Positions 1-11,628 of a DNA stretch of 64,000 bases are shown piece by piece (the stretch's first letter is position 1; each line of letters begins with the position of its first letter). This stretch comes from Pseudonocardia autotrophica. GTDB taxonomy: Bacteria; Actinomycetota; Actinomycetes; Mycobacteriales; Pseudonocardiaceae. Below the pieces are notes generated by a model that was given only the letters and a program-made list of their open reading frames with translations, ran no database searches and was not told the origin of the DNA. The position numbers were made by a program, and so were the translations under genes. The stretch is taken from positions 135,392-199,391 of the forward strand of contig NZ_JNYD01000009.1 in the NCBI RefSeq assembly GCF_000717175.1, in the 5' to 3' direction.

Positions 1-477
1 CTGCACCTGCCCGTCGAACGGCTGATGGTCGCCTACATGTCCCGGGCCGGGAACGTGCCGCTGGACCGGTTCGCGCAGACCAGCCCGGACGTCGTCGGCG
101 CGGCGCTGGAGCAGTACGCCGGCGAGCCCGCCGACGTCGCTCCCGAGGGCATCACCTCCTGGGTCCTCGACCACCCGCCGGCCCGCCACCGCGCCGCCGA
201 CCTCGTCCCGCTGCGCGCCGCGCTCGACGACCCGTGGTCCGCGGCCGGGGACGCGCTCGTCGCGCAGGCGCGGGGCACGGCCGGGGTCCGGCTCACCGGA
301 CCGCCCGACCGCCCTGCGCTGCTGACCCGCCTGGACCTGGCCGAGCGGATCGGTCTCGAGGCCGGCGTGCCGACGGCGGTGGAGGGACCGGCCGCGCTGC
401 GCGACGATCTGGCGGCCGGGCTGGTCAGCGGACGCACCGACCGGGTGGTGCTCACCGACGTACAGGAGACGCCATGA
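1..477 (+). CDS. C-terminal part of a probable salicylyl-CoA 5-hydroxylase/oxidoreductase (partial)
   Basis: The reading frame is open from the first base, so the start lies outside the window; 158 residues are seen. The last 50 residues (LDLAERIGLEAGVPTAVEG onward) resemble the end of an old-yellow-enzyme TIM barrel, and the part before it resembles the linker of the fused FAD monooxygenase/oxidoreductase proteins annotated as bifunctional salicylyl-CoA 5-hydroxylase. Those proteins hydroxylate an aromatic CoA thioester. The next gene starts inside its stop codon (ATGA) and encodes the matching aryl-AMP ligase, which supports the call. The barrel end looks shortened: no clear FMN phosphate-binding GR motif is visible. 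The identity is inferred from family resemblance plus context and is uncertain. Confidence 0.5.
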   Translation: MHLPVERLMVAYMSRAGNVPLDRFAQTSPDVVGAALEQYAGEPADVAPEGITSWVLDHPPARHRAADLVPLRAALDDPWSAAGDALVAQARGTAGVRLTGPPDRPALLTRLDLAERIGLEAGVPTAVEGPAALRDDLAAGLVSGRTDRVVLTDVQETP

Positions 478-2117
478 CCCTCGCCCAGGCCCCTCTGGTC
501 CCGTACCCCGAGGCCGACGTCCGCGCCTACCGCGAGGCCGGGCTGTGGGGCACCGCCCCGATCGCCACCGAGTTCCACCGGGTGGCCCTCGCCCACCCGG
601 ACCGGGAGGCCGTCGTCGCCCTCGACGGCCGGCTGACCTACCGCGCGCTCGACGAGCGCACCGACCGGCTCGCCGCCGGGCTCGCCGGGCTCGGGCTGCG
701 GCCCGGCGACCCGGTGCTGTTCCAGGTCACGAACCGGCTCGACGCCGTCGTCGCCTGGTACGGGGTGCTGAAGGCCGGGCTGGTCCCGGTCGCCACCCTG
801 GCCGCGCACCGCGGACACGAGATCGGCGAGATCAGCCGCCGCGTCGGGGCGGTCGCGCACCTGGTCGAGGCGGGGACGCGCGGCTTCGACCTGGTCGGCT
901 TCGCCGAGGAGCAGCGGGCGGGGCACCCGACGTTGCGGCACGTCCTGGTCGTCGGCGACGACCCGCGCGGCGTGGCGCTGTCGACCCTCGGCGCCGACGT
1001 CGACGGGGAGTCCGCCCGGGCGCTCGTCGAGCGGGTGCAGGCCGACCTGGAGCCCGACGCCGTCGCGGCCTTCCAGCTCTCCGGCGGCACCACCGGAGTG
1101 CCCAAGGTGATCCCGCGGCTGCACGCCGAGTACTGGTACAACGCCGTGGAGTACGCGCGGTCCTGGGGTTGGACCGCAGACACCCGCGTCGCGCACCTGA
1201 TCCCGATCATCCACAACGCCGGGATCGTCTGCGCGGTCCACGGCCCGCACAGCGTCGGCGCCTGCCTGGTCCTCGGCACGCCCGACCTCGACGAGTCGTT
1301 GCCGCTGATGGCGCCCGAGGGCGCGACGCACGTGCTGCTCGGGCACGGGCACTACCGGGCCGCCGAGCACCCGGACTTCCCCGCGGCCGTCGCGGCCGTG
1401 ACCCAGGTCGTGCTGTCCGGCAGCAAGGTCCCGCCCGCCCTGTTCGACGGCCTGGAGGACCGCGGGCTCTGGTCGGGGCAGCTGTTCGGGATGGGCGAGG
1501 GGCTGTTCCTCACCACCCGGCCGGGCGCGCCCCGGGAGGCCCGCGCCACGACCGTCGGCACCCCGCTGTCCGCGCACGACGAGGTGCGGATCCTCGAACC
1601 GGGGACGGAGGACGAGGTCCCGCCCGGCGAGGTCGGCGAGCTGTGCTGTCGCGGGCCCTACACCCTGCGCGGCTACTTCGACGCCCCGGAGCACAACGCC
1701 CGCGCCTTCACGAGCGACGGGTTCTACCGCACCGGCGACCTGGCCGCGCTGGTCGAGATCGAGGGGCAGCGGCACGTCTCGATCGAGGGCCGGATCAAGG
1801 ACCTCATCAACCGCGGCGGCGAGAAGATCAACGCCGAGGAGGTGGAGCTGCTGCTGCTCCGCCACCCGCGGATCACCGGCGCGGCCGTGGTCGCCATGCC
1901 GGACCCCCGGCTCGGCGAGCGGACGTGCGCGTACGTGGTGGTCGAGGGGCCCGACCTGACCCTGCCCGAGGTGCAGGAGCACTTCGCCGGGCTGGGCGTC
2001 GCCAAGTTCAAGTGGCCGGAGCGGATCGAGCACCTCGCCGAGATCCCGCGGACGCTCGTGGGCAAGACCGACAAGAAGGCCCTGGCGGCCGACATCGCTT
2101 CCAAGGTGGGTACATGA
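474..2117 (+). CDS. Salicylyl-AMP ligase (DhbE/SdgA-like adenylate-forming enzyme)
   Basis: A 547-aa member of the acyl-adenylate family, of normal length for aryl acid-AMP ligases. It activates an aromatic carboxylate (salicylate or 2,3-dihydroxybenzoate type) with ATP and, in catabolic versions, passes it to CoA. Visible motifs are the P-loop SGGTTGVPK (about residues 203-211), the aromatic-acid motif IIHNAG, the adenine-site region GMGEG, YRTGD and GRIKDLINRGGEKI, and the C-terminal catalytic lysine region GKTDKK (K531 likely). I chose ATG 474 because it overlaps the previous stop by 4 bp and begins the conserved N-terminus. No siderophore genes are near; a hydroxylase end lies upstream and a maleate isomerase downstream, which favours salicylate-to-gentisate catabolism (SdgA in Streptomyces). 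Exact substrate is inferred. Confidence 0.75.
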   Translation: MTLAQAPLVPYPEADVRAYREAGLWGTAPIATEFHRVALAHPDREAVVALDGRLTYRALDERTDRLAAGLAGLGLRPGDPVLFQVTNRLDAVVAWYGVLKAGLVPVATLAAHRGHEIGEISRRVGAVAHLVEAGTRGFDLVGFAEEQRAGHPTLRHVLVVGDDPRGVALSTLGADVDGESARALVERVQADLEPDAVAAFQLSGGTTGVPKVIPRLHAEYWYNAVEYARSWGWTADTRVAHLIPIIHNAGIVCAVHGPHSVGACLVLGTPDLDESLPLMAPEGATHVLLGHGHYRAAEHPDFPAAVAAVTQVVLSGSKVPPALFDGLEDRGLWSGQLFGMGEGLFLTTRPGAPREARATTVGTPLSAHDEVRILEPGTEDEVPPGEVGELCCRGPYTLRGYFDAPEHNARAFTSDGFYRTGDLAALVEIEGQRHVSIEGRIKDLINRGGEKINAEEVELLLLRHPRITGAAVVAMPDPRLGERTCAYVVVEGPDLTLPEVQEHFAGLGVAKFKWPERIEHLAEIPRTLVGKTDKKALAADIASKVGT

Positions 2118-2872
2118 AGAGGATCGGGCTGGTCGTCCCCAGCTCCAACGTGACCGTCGAGACCGAGATCCCCGCCCTGCTCGCCCGGCACCCCGAGCGG
2201 TTCTCCTTCCACTCCAGCCGGATGCGGATGCACCAGGTGTCGCCGGAGGAGCTCAGGGCGATGAACGCGCAGCGCGAGCGGTGCGTCGACGAGCTGGCCG
2301 ACGCCCGCGTCGACGCCCTGCTCTACGCCTGCCTCGTCGCACTGATGGCGCAGGGGCCGGGGGAGCACCAGCGCGTCGAGAAGGAGGTGCGCGCGCAGAT
2401 CGACGCCGTGGTCCTGTCCAGCGCGGGCGCCCTGGTCGAGGGGCTGCAGGCGCTGGGCGCGCGGCGGATCGCGCTGGTCACGCCGTACCTGAGGCCCCTG
2501 GCCGAGCAGGTCGTCGCGTACCTCGAGGCGGAGGGGTTCGCCGTCGTCGACTGGGTGGCCCTCGAGGTGGGGGACAACGCCGAGGTCGGCTGCATCCCCG
2601 GCGACCGGGTGCTCGGCGCGGCCCGCGGGCTGGACCTGACCGGTGCGGACGCCCTGGTGATCTCCGCCTGCGTGCAGATGCCGTCGCTGGACCTCGTCGC
2701 GCCCGCCGAGGAGGAGTTCGGGCTGCCGGTGCTGTCCGCGGCCACCGCCGGGGCGTACGCGCTGCTGCGCGGGCTCGGCCTCGATCCGGTGCTTCCCGGG
2801 GCGGGGAGCCTGCTCGCCGGGGCCGGTCGGTCGGCTGCGCCCGCTCCGGCGCCACCTACCATCGGCGCATGA
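2114..2872 (+). CDS. Maleate cis-trans isomerase (Asp/Glu racemase superfamily)
   Basis: A 252-aa protein of the maleate isomerase/arylmalonate decarboxylase family, which converts maleate to fumarate through a cysteine adduct. The N-terminus (IGLVVPSSNVTVETE) is the typical substrate-binding start. The two family cysteines are present, C73 in YACLVAL and C186 in ISACVQM. It starts within the ligase stop codon (ATGA) and ends within the start of the TetR gene, so four genes are translationally coupled. In gentisate breakdown, maleylpyruvate can be hydrolysed directly to maleate plus pyruvate; this enzyme would then deliver fumarate. The role is from family knowledge and context; arylmalonate or nicotinate pathways remain possible. 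Confidence 0.75.
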   Translation: MKRIGLVVPSSNVTVETEIPALLARHPERFSFHSSRMRMHQVSPEELRAMNAQRERCVDELADARVDALLYACLVALMAQGPGEHQRVEKEVRAQIDAVVLSSAGALVEGLQALGARRIALVTPYLRPLAEQVVAYLEAEGFAVVDWVALEVGDNAEVGCIPGDRVLGAARGLDLTGADALVISACVQMPSLDLVAPAEEEFGLPVLSAATAGAYALLRGLGLDPVLPGAGSLLAGAGRSAAPAPAPPTIGA

Positions 2873-3579
2873 GCGAACCGGGGGCGGGCCGGAAGGGCGG
2901 GCGGGCCGGCACGGCCCGGCGCGAGCTGGTCGAGAACGAGCTCTACGAGCACGCCACCCGGCTCTTCGCCGAGCGCGGCTTCGCCGGCACGAGCCTGCAG
3001 GACATCGCCGACGCCCTCGGCATCACCCGGCCCGCGCTCTACTACTACGTCAAGAGCAAGGACGAGCTGCTGGCCAAGCTCGTCACCGAGGTCACCAACG
3101 GCCCGCTGGACGAGCTGAACGCGCTCGTCGAGCGGGACGAGGACCCGGTGCGGCGGCTGCGCGGGATCGTCGAGGTGATCGTCGGGAGGCGGACCACACA
3201 GCCCGCGCGGTTCCGGCTGCTCATCCGCTCCGAGGCCGAGCTCCCGGCCGAGCTGACCACGGCCTACGACGAGAGCCGCCGCGCGGTGCTCAAGGTCATC
3301 GCCGGGGTGGTCGACGACGGCGTCCGCGCGGGCCGCTTCCGGCCCGTCGACGCCCGGGTCGCGGCGCTGGGCGTGCTCGGCATGTGCAACTGGGTCGCCT
3401 GGTGGTTCCATCCCGGCGGCAGGGACACCGCCGCGAGCGTGACCGACCAGCTCGCGGACATGGCCGTCGCCGCTCTGGTCCGTCCCGACGGCCAGGCCCC
3501 CGAGGCCGAGGGGCCGGCGGCGGCCCTGAAGTTGTTGCGCCAGGACCTCGACCACCTGGAGCGCATCCTCGATCTCTGA
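2869..3579 (+). CDS. TetR-family regulator of the salicylate operon
   Basis: A 236-aa TetR protein. The N-terminal helix-turn-helix lies at about residues 20-65 (ATRLFAERGFAGTSLQDIADALGI then ALYYYVKSKDELL), followed by a helical ligand-binding domain. The start overlaps the isomerase stop by 4 bp (ATGA), so the regulator is produced with the enzymes it probably controls. A ligand such as an aryl-CoA or salicylate is likely but cannot be read from sequence. A perfect 13-bp palindrome lies just downstream at 3642-3654, before the next operon, and could be a target. The last 30 residues look helical and are longer than in many family members. Confidence 0.85.
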   Translation: MSEPGAGRKGGRAGTARRELVENELYEHATRLFAERGFAGTSLQDIADALGITRPALYYYVKSKDELLAKLVTEVTNGPLDELNALVERDEDPVRRLRGIVEVIVGRRTTQPARFRLLIRSEAELPAELTTAYDESRRAVLKVIAGVVDDGVRAGRFRPVDARVAALGVLGMCNWVAWWFHPGGRDTAASVTDQLADMAVAALVRPDGQAPEAEGPAAALKLLRQDLDHLERILDL

Positions 3580-3594
3580 TCCCGCCGGTCCCAC

Positions 3595-3623
3595 GGGCCC
3601 CTCCGTCGCAGGTGGAGGAGCCC
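3595..3623 (+). terminator. Hairpin after the TetR gene
   Basis: GGGCCCCTCC at 3595-3604 pairs with GGAGGAGCCC at 3614-3623 (one mismatched pair) around a 9-nt loop. It is followed by TTCCTGT, a weak T tract. It lies 16 nt past the TetR stop and before the promoter of the next operon. Confidence 0.5.
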
Positions 3624-3641
3624 TTCCTGTGTCCGAGGCCG

Positions 3642-3694
3642 CATTCGTCGAATGTGTAGAACTGTTGACTCGGTCGTCGACAGACGCGTACCGT
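3642..3694 (+). promoter_or_regulatory. Palindrome and likely promoter of the VOC operon
   Basis: CATTCGTCGAATG (3642-3654) is a perfect inverted repeat with 6-bp arms. It sits just upstream of a possible -35 TTGACT (3665-3670) and -10 TACCGT (3689-3694) separated by 18 nt. The VOC gene begins 30 nt later behind the ribosome-binding site GAGGAG (3711-3716). The palindrome is a reasonable operator; the regulator is unknown. Confidence 0.4.
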
Positions 3695-3723
3695 CGACGG
3701 TGTCCGACACGAGGAGGCTGTTG

Positions 3724-4352
3724 ATGAGCGAGCGGGACCACCGGGTGCAGGGGGTCGACCACGTCGCGTTCCCGACCTTCGACCCGGCCGCGACGGTGCG
3801 CTTCTACCGGGACGTCCTGGGGTTCCCGGTCGTGCACTCGATCTGTGCAGCGGGCTGGGGGCCGGAGGACCACCCCGACTTCATCCACTTCTTCTTCGAC
3901 ATCGGCAACTCCGACCGGATCGCGTTCTTCTACTACTTCGGCACCGACACCTCGGTCGGCGGCGCGGAAGGGGAGAAGGGGGACGTCTACGCACGCTTCG
4001 GCGCGGACGTCCCGGAGTACTTCGTCCGGTCCCGGCACCTCGCGATCCACGTGGACGACGAGGAAGACCTGCTGGAGTACCGGCGCCGGCTCGACGCGAG
4101 CGACTGGCCCGTGGAGATGCAGATCCAGCACGAGACGATCGAGTCGATCTACACGCACGACCCGAACGGCTACATGTTCGAGATCACCAGGGCGATGCGG
4201 CCGGTCACGCCGCAGGAGGACCTCGACGCGAACCTCACGATCGACGCGCTGCTCGACGTCGTCGCCGAGCCCGAGCCGACCTTCGGCAAGCTGCTGGCGC
4301 GCAAGGCCGAGCTGATCGTCGAGAAGGCCGCGGGCTGGGAGACGGTGGTCCG

Positions 4353-4356
<4 letters not shown>
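3724..4356 (+). CDS. VOC (glyoxalase/extradiol dioxygenase fold) family protein
   Basis: A 210-aa protein with the vicinal oxygen chelate fold, starting GVDHVAFPTFDPAATVRFYRDVLGF, a classic first beta-alpha-beta module with the metal-binding histidine. Later HLAIHVDDEEDLLEYRRRL and NGYMFEITRAM give a second histidine and the terminal glutamate, so three metal ligands can be placed. Domain ends near residue 160; the remaining 50 residues are a helical tail that is not part of the usual fold. ATG 3724 is chosen because GAGGAG lies 7 nt upstream. It is the first gene of a three-gene coupled operon. The reaction (isomerase, lyase or dioxygenase) cannot be assigned. Confidence 0.75.
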
Positions 4357-7719
<3,363 letters not shown>

Positions 7720-7800
7720 GCCCGTCGGCCGGCTTCGGGGTCGTGCGGCTCGCCGCGCGGCTCGACTGAGGGTTCCGGCGGGCGGGTCTCCGGCCCTAGG

Positions 7801-7822
7801 CTTTGAGGCAGCTGAATCAAAG
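7801..7822 (+). promoter_or_regulatory. Inverted repeat before the MaoC gene
   Basis: CTTTGA (7801-7806) and TCAAAG (7817-7822) form an inverted repeat with a 10-nt spacer. The right arm overlaps the start of the ribosome-binding site AAAGGAGA, so a protein or RNA fold here could affect MaoC translation or transcription. It stands out as an AT-rich patch. No regulator can be assigned. Confidence 0.35.
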
Positions 7823-7830
7823 GAGATCTC

Positions 7831-8682
7831 ATGCCTCTGGCCCCCGACCTGCTCGGCACCCGCAGCGAGCCCGCCGAGTTCTCCTGGGACCGCGACGACG
7901 TGCTGCTCTACGCCCTCGCCGTCGGCGCCGGCCAGGACGACCCGCTCGACGAGCTGGCCTTCACCACGGACAACACCGAGGGCGTGACCACCGCGGTGCT
8001 GCCCACCTACGCCGCGATCATGACCCGGGTCGGCGCCGTTCCCCTCGGCGACATCGACCACACGAAGCTGGTGCACGCCGAGCAGGCCGTCCGGCTGCAC
8101 GCCCCGCTCCCCGTGGCGGGCCGGGTGCGGGTCACCGCCGAGGTCACCGGCGTGTTCGACAAGGGCAGCGGGGCCCTGGTCGAGACCACGTGCGAGGCCG
8201 TCGACGCGGCCACCGGCGCCCCGCTCGCGACGACGGTCGGCTCCGCGTTCATCCGCGGTGAGGGCGGCTTCGGGGGCCCGCGGGGCGGCTCCGCGGCGGT
8301 CCCGGCGCCGGACGGCCCGCCGGACCACGAGGTGCACTACGCCACCGGGCCCGGCCAGGCCCTGATCTACCGGCTGACCGGGGACCGCAACCCGCTGCAC
8401 ACCGACCCGGCCTTCGCCGCCCGCGGCGGGTTCGACCGGCCGATCCTGCACGGCATGTGCACCTACGGCTTCACCGCCCGGGCGCTGCTGCACACCGTCT
8501 GCGGGGGCGATCCGGCCCGGTTCGCGTCCATCGAGGGCCGGTTCACCGCGCCCGTCCTGCCCGGCGACCGGCTGACCGTCGCGATCTGGCGGGACGAGAC
8601 CGGCGGCGCCACCTTCCGCACCACGCGGGACGGCGACAACGCCGTGGTGATCGACCGCGGCCGGCTGCGGACGGCAGGCTAG
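7831..8682 (+). CDS. MaoC-like enoyl-CoA hydratase 2 (double hot-dog)
   Basis: A 283-aa protein with two hot-dog folds, the usual size for hydratase-2/peroxisomal MFE-like enzymes that add water to trans-2-enoyl-CoA giving the R-3-hydroxyacyl-CoA. The C-terminal half holds the catalytic hydratase-2 motif YRLTGDRNPLHTDPAFA with the Asp/His pair (D and H), followed by the conserved GFDRPILHGMCTYGF. The N-terminal half (FSWDRDDVLLYALAVGAG) is the non-catalytic hot-dog. A strong ribosome-binding site AGGAGA is 5 nt before ATG 7831. It stands alone; its stop overlaps the stop of the convergent LacI gene by 3 bp. It acts in fatty-acid, side-chain or sterol oxidation. Confidence 0.88.
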   Translation: MPLAPDLLGTRSEPAEFSWDRDDVLLYALAVGAGQDDPLDELAFTTDNTEGVTTAVLPTYAAIMTRVGAVPLGDIDHTKLVHAEQAVRLHAPLPVAGRVRVTAEVTGVFDKGSGALVETTCEAVDAATGAPLATTVGSAFIRGEGGFGGPRGGSAAVPAPDGPPDHEVHYATGPGQALIYRLTGDRNPLHTDPAFAARGGFDRPILHGMCTYGFTARALLHTVCGGDPARFASIEGRFTAPVLPGDRLTVAIWRDETGGATFRTTRDGDNAVVIDRGRLRTAG

Positions 8683-9680
8683 CTCCGCCGGGGGCCCGTC
8701 GAGTCCCGGGCGACGAGCGGCGCGGGCAGCACGACCTCGGTCGCGTCGATCCGGCCGTTCAGCATGTCGACGAGCGTGCGTCCGGCCTGGTCGGCGGGGC
8801 TGGCGAGGGTGGTGAGCGGCGGGCGGCAGAAGGTCGCGCCGAAGATGTCGTCGCCGCCCACCACGCTGAGCGCGCCCGGGACCGCGACGCCGCGGTGCTC
8901 CAGCCGCTGCAGGACGCCGATGGCGAGCAGGTCGTTGAAGGCGATCACGGCCGTGGCGTCGGTGGCGAGCGCGGCGTCCGCGGCCGCGGCGCCGGCCTCG
9001 AGCGTCGGCGGGAAAGGACCGAGCAGGGTCAGGGCGACCCCGTGGCGGCGGCAGTGCGCCGCGAGCGCCGCGCGGCGGGTCGCGTCGGCCCACGAGGTCG
9101 CGGGCCCGCGCAGGTAGGCGACCGTGCGGTGGCCGAGGCTCGTCAGGTGCTCGACGACCTGGCGGCCCGAGTCGTCGAAGTCGACGCACACGCTGGGCAG
9201 CTCGGGCAGCGTGCGGTTGAACAGCACCACCGGGCGCCGGTCGCGGAGCCCGTGCAGGCCGGCGTCGTCGACGCGGGAGGACAGCACGAACCCGTCGACG
9301 AAGGGGGCGAGCCGCTCCACATGCGCGGCCTCGAGCTCCGGCTGCTCCTGGCTGTCCGCGATCACCAGGGTGTAGCCGGCGGCGGCCGCCTGGGCCTCGG
9401 CGCCGCGGATCAGGCGGGCGTTGTGCGGGTTGGCGATGTCCGGCACGACCAGGCCGAGCATCCTCGTCCGCCCGGACGGCAGGGCCTGGGCGATGCGGTT
9501 CGGCCGATAGCCCAGGCGGCGGGCGACCTCCTCGACGTGTGCGCGGGTCCGCTCGCTCACCCGACCCGGGTTGGACAGCGCGCGCGAGGCGGTCGACGTC
9601 GCGACCCCGGCCTCGCGGGCCACGTCGTAGATCGTGACCGGGCGGGACGGGCCGCTCCCGGCGCCGTCGCTGTGATCCAT
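8679..9680 (-). CDS. LacI-family repressor
   Basis: A 333-aa LacI regulator. The N-terminal DNA-binding domain spans about residues 14-65 (VTIYDVAREAGVATSTASRALSNPGRVSERTRAHVEEVARRLGYRPN), then the hinge (ALPSGRTRMLGLVVPDI) and a periplasmic-binding-protein-like ligand domain ending with SVVGGDDIFGATFCRPPLTTL. ATG 9680 is the start giving the normal N-terminus. It is divergent from an MFS transporter, and a perfect 14-bp palindrome of LacI type lies between them, so it probably represses the transporter and itself. The ligand is unknown. Confidence 0.9.
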   Translation of the reverse strand: MDHSDGAGSGPSRPVTIYDVAREAGVATSTASRALSNPGRVSERTRAHVEEVARRLGYRPNRIAQALPSGRTRMLGLVVPDIANPHNARLIRGAEAQAAAAGYTLVIADSQEQPELEAAHVERLAPFVDGFVLSSRVDDAGLHGLRDRRPVVLFNRTLPELPSVCVDFDDSGRQVVEHLTSLGHRTVAYLRGPATSWADATRRAALAAHCRRHGVALTLLGPFPPTLEAGAAAADAALATDATAVIAFNDLLAIGVLQRLEHRGVAVPGALSVVGGDDIFGATFCRPPLTTLASPADQAGRTLVDMLNGRIDATEVVLPAPLVARDSTGPRRS

Positions 9681-9712
9681 GCCCGGAGTGTGGCAGGCGA
9701 TTGGCAATTCAC

Positions 9713-9726
9713 GGCAACCGGTTGCC
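9713..9726. promoter_or_regulatory. Probable LacI operator
   Basis: GGCAACCGGTTGCC is a perfect palindrome with a central CG, the shape expected of a LacI/GalR-family site (compare the family's NNNCGNNN core). It lies 33 bp from the LacI start and 37 bp from the transporter start and is the only perfect palindrome of this length in the divergent gap. Confidence 0.65.
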
Positions 9727-9762
9727 ATCATGTGGCGGGCCGAGTCGAGTGAGGGGAGCCGG

Positions 9763-11172
9763 ATGCGCGCCACCGAGGGTGGACGGAACGACACGGTGGA
9801 CGGGACGACCGCGGGACGCGCAGCAGGCGGAGGGGGCAGGGCTCGGCTCATCTGGATCGCGGCGCTGCTCGCGTACGTCCTCGCGGTCACGCAAAGGACC
9901 TCGCTCGGGGCCGCGGGGCTCGACGCGGCGGACCGCTTCGGGATCTCGCCCAGCGAGCTGTCGCTGTTCGTGCTGCTCCAGGTCGGGGTCTACGCCGCGG
10001 GGCAGATCCCGGCGGGCCTGCTCGTCGACCGGTTCGGCCCCCGGCTCGTCCTCGCCGTCAGCGGGCTGATGCTGGGCGGCGGCCAGACCCTGCTCGCGTT
10101 CGCCGGGTCCGTGCCGGCCGCGGCGACCGCGCGCGTGGTGGTCGGGGCGGGCGACGCCCTGGTGTTCGCCGCGGTGATGGCGCTGGTGCCGCGCTGGTTC
10201 CCGGCCCGCCGGGTCCCGCTGCTGACCCAGGTGACCACGATCGTCGGGCAGCTCGGTCAGATCCTCTCGACGCTGCCGCTGCTCCTGCTGCTGCACGCGA
10301 CCGGCTGGTCCACGGCCTTCGGGGTCGCGGCGGCGGGGAGCGTGCTCGCGGCGCTGGTCGCGGGCACGGTCGTGCGCAACGGTCCGGGCGGCGCCCCGGC
10401 GCCCGACCCGGTGCCGGCGCGTGAGCTGCTCGCCCAGGTCCGCGCGGTGTGGCGGCGGCCCGGCACCCGGCTCGGGTTCTTCGGGCACATGGGCACCCAG
10501 TTCTCGATGATGACGTTCTCGCTGCTCTGGGGCCTGCCGTACCTGGTGTCCGCGCAGGGCCTCGACGCCGTGACCGCGGGCGCGCTCATGACGCTGCTGG
10601 TGGTGGCGTCGGTCTGCGTGGGCCCGGTCGTCGGGATGCTGACGGCGCGGCACCCGATGCGCCGGTCGTGGCTGCTGCTCGGCGTGATCGCCGCGACGGT
10701 CGCGGTGTGGACGGTCGTGCTCGCGCTGCCGGGGCCGGCGCCGTTCTGGCTGCTCGTGCTGCTGATCCTGGTGCTCGCCGTCGGCGGACCGGGCTCGGTC
10801 GTCGGGTTCGACATCGCGCGGACCACGAACCCGCGCGGCAACCTCGCCGTGGCCCAGGGCATGGTCAACATCGCCGGCTACAGCGCCTCGCTGGTGCTGC
10901 TCGCGGCGGTCGGCGCCGTGCTCACCGCGCTCGGCGGCTTCACCGCGGAGGCGTTCCGGGTCGCCTGGCTGCTGCAGTACCCGATCTGGGCGCTCGCGGT
11001 CGTGGGCATCCTCGCGACGCGGCGCAAGGCCCGCCGGCTCGACGCGGCCCGCGGGATCGCGCCGCGCCCGTTGCGCGAGGTGGCCGCCGGCCTCCGCCGG
11101 CCGCGGCCGCTGCGTCGCAGGCCCGCCGCCCCGGCCTGCCGGCCTGCGGCCGCCCGGCGGGTGCCGGGGTGA
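9763..11172 (+). CDS. MFS transporter
   Basis: A 469-aa major facilitator with about 12 hydrophobic helices, for example LIWIAALLAYVLAV, LVLAVSGLMLGGG and FWLLVLLILVLAVGG. The loop 2-3 motif is GLLVDRFGPRLVL, the family A-motif. ATG 9763 is preferred: GAGGGGA is about 5 nt upstream, whereas earlier ATGs would overlap the LacI promoter and operator. The helices end near residue 420 and the Arg/Pro/Ala-rich last 35 residues form a cytoplasmic tail. The substrate is unknown; control by the divergent LacI protein suggests a carbohydrate or organic acid. Confidence 0.85.
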   Translation: MRATEGGRNDTVDGTTAGRAAGGGGRARLIWIAALLAYVLAVTQRTSLGAAGLDAADRFGISPSELSLFVLLQVGVYAAGQIPAGLLVDRFGPRLVLAVSGLMLGGGQTLLAFAGSVPAAATARVVVGAGDALVFAAVMALVPRWFPARRVPLLTQVTTIVGQLGQILSTLPLLLLLHATGWSTAFGVAAAGSVLAALVAGTVVRNGPGGAPAPDPVPARELLAQVRAVWRRPGTRLGFFGHMGTQFSMMTFSLLWGLPYLVSAQGLDAVTAGALMTLLVVASVCVGPVVGMLTARHPMRRSWLLLGVIAATVAVWTVVLALPGPAPFWLLVLLILVLAVGGPGSVVGFDIARTTNPRGNLAVAQGMVNIAGYSASLVLLAAVGAVLTALGGFTAEAFRVAWLLQYPIWALAVVGILATRRKARRLDAARGIAPRPLREVAAGLRRPRPLRRRPAAPACRPAAARRVPG

Positions 11173-11182
11173 GACCCACCGG

Positions 11183-11216
11183 GCGCGTGCCGGACCGGGA
11201 CCGGCCCGGCACGCGC
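11183..11216. terminator. Bidirectional hairpin between convergent genes
   Basis: GCGCGTGCCGG (11183-11193) and CCGGCACGCGC (11206-11216) form a perfect 11-bp stem with a 12-nt loop. It lies between the transporter stop and the stop of the convergent YCII gene, where a terminator for both is expected. No T tract follows on either strand. Confidence 0.6.
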
Positions 11217-11226
11217 TGCGGGCCGG

Positions 11227-11535
11227 TCAGGCCTGGCCGGTGAGCGCGCCCGCCACCGGGCCGAGCGGCGGGGCCCACTCGCGGATGTCGGCGGCGGAGA
11301 CGACGCCCGATGTCGTGAAGGGGTCCTTGTCCACGATCGCCTGCACCGCGGACTTGTCCTCGGCGCGGAAGATCAGCAGGCCGCCGGGGGCCTCCGCGGG
11401 CGCCCAGGCGCCGGCGACGAGCAGGGACCCGCTGTCGACGAACTCGCGCAGGTAGTCGCGGTGGGCGGGACGGGTGGCGTCCCGCAGCTCGGTGTCGTCG
11501 GTGTACGTGTAGATGACGGCGAAGGTCGTGGCCAT
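11227..11535 (-). CDS. YciI-like (YCII domain) protein
   Basis: A 102-aa protein of the YCII/dimeric ferredoxin-like fold. It begins MATTFAVIYTYTDDTELRDATRPAHRDYLREFVDSG, containing the conserved His-Asp style region (RPAHRDYL), then the GALLVAGAW-like strand and the terminal DPF and EWAP region typical of the family. Members are suspected small enzymes or stress proteins; one homologue acts as a dehalogenase-like domain, but no function is safe here. It is transcribed toward the MFS gene, sharing the hairpin terminator. Length matches the family. Confidence 0.8.
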   Translation of the reverse strand: MATTFAVIYTYTDDTELRDATRPAHRDYLREFVDSGSLLVAGAWAPAEAPGGLLIFRAEDKSAVQAIVDKDPFTTSGVVSAADIREWAPPLGPVAGALTGQA

Positions 11536-11628
11536 GCCGCCGATCCTCGCACGCGCCGGACGCCGCCCAGGACGATCACCGGTCGACTTCGGCGGGTTCT
11601 GACCGGTCGGCCGGCGCCCGCGTCCGAC

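Noticed and set aside
33..2033. 666-residue open frame on the minus strand
   Set aside because: It lies exactly opposite the adenylate-forming ligase gene and has the Arg/Gly/Pro/Val-rich, low-complexity look of antisense shadows in very GC-rich DNA.
3652..3723. Upstream extension of the VOC gene to ATG 3652
   Set aside because: The extension covers the likely promoter; ATG 3724 has a well-spaced GAGGAG site and begins the conserved fold.
9679..9762. Upstream extension of the MFS gene to ATG 9679
   Set aside because: It would run through the LacI operator and overlap the LacI start; ATG 9763 has its own ribosome-binding site.
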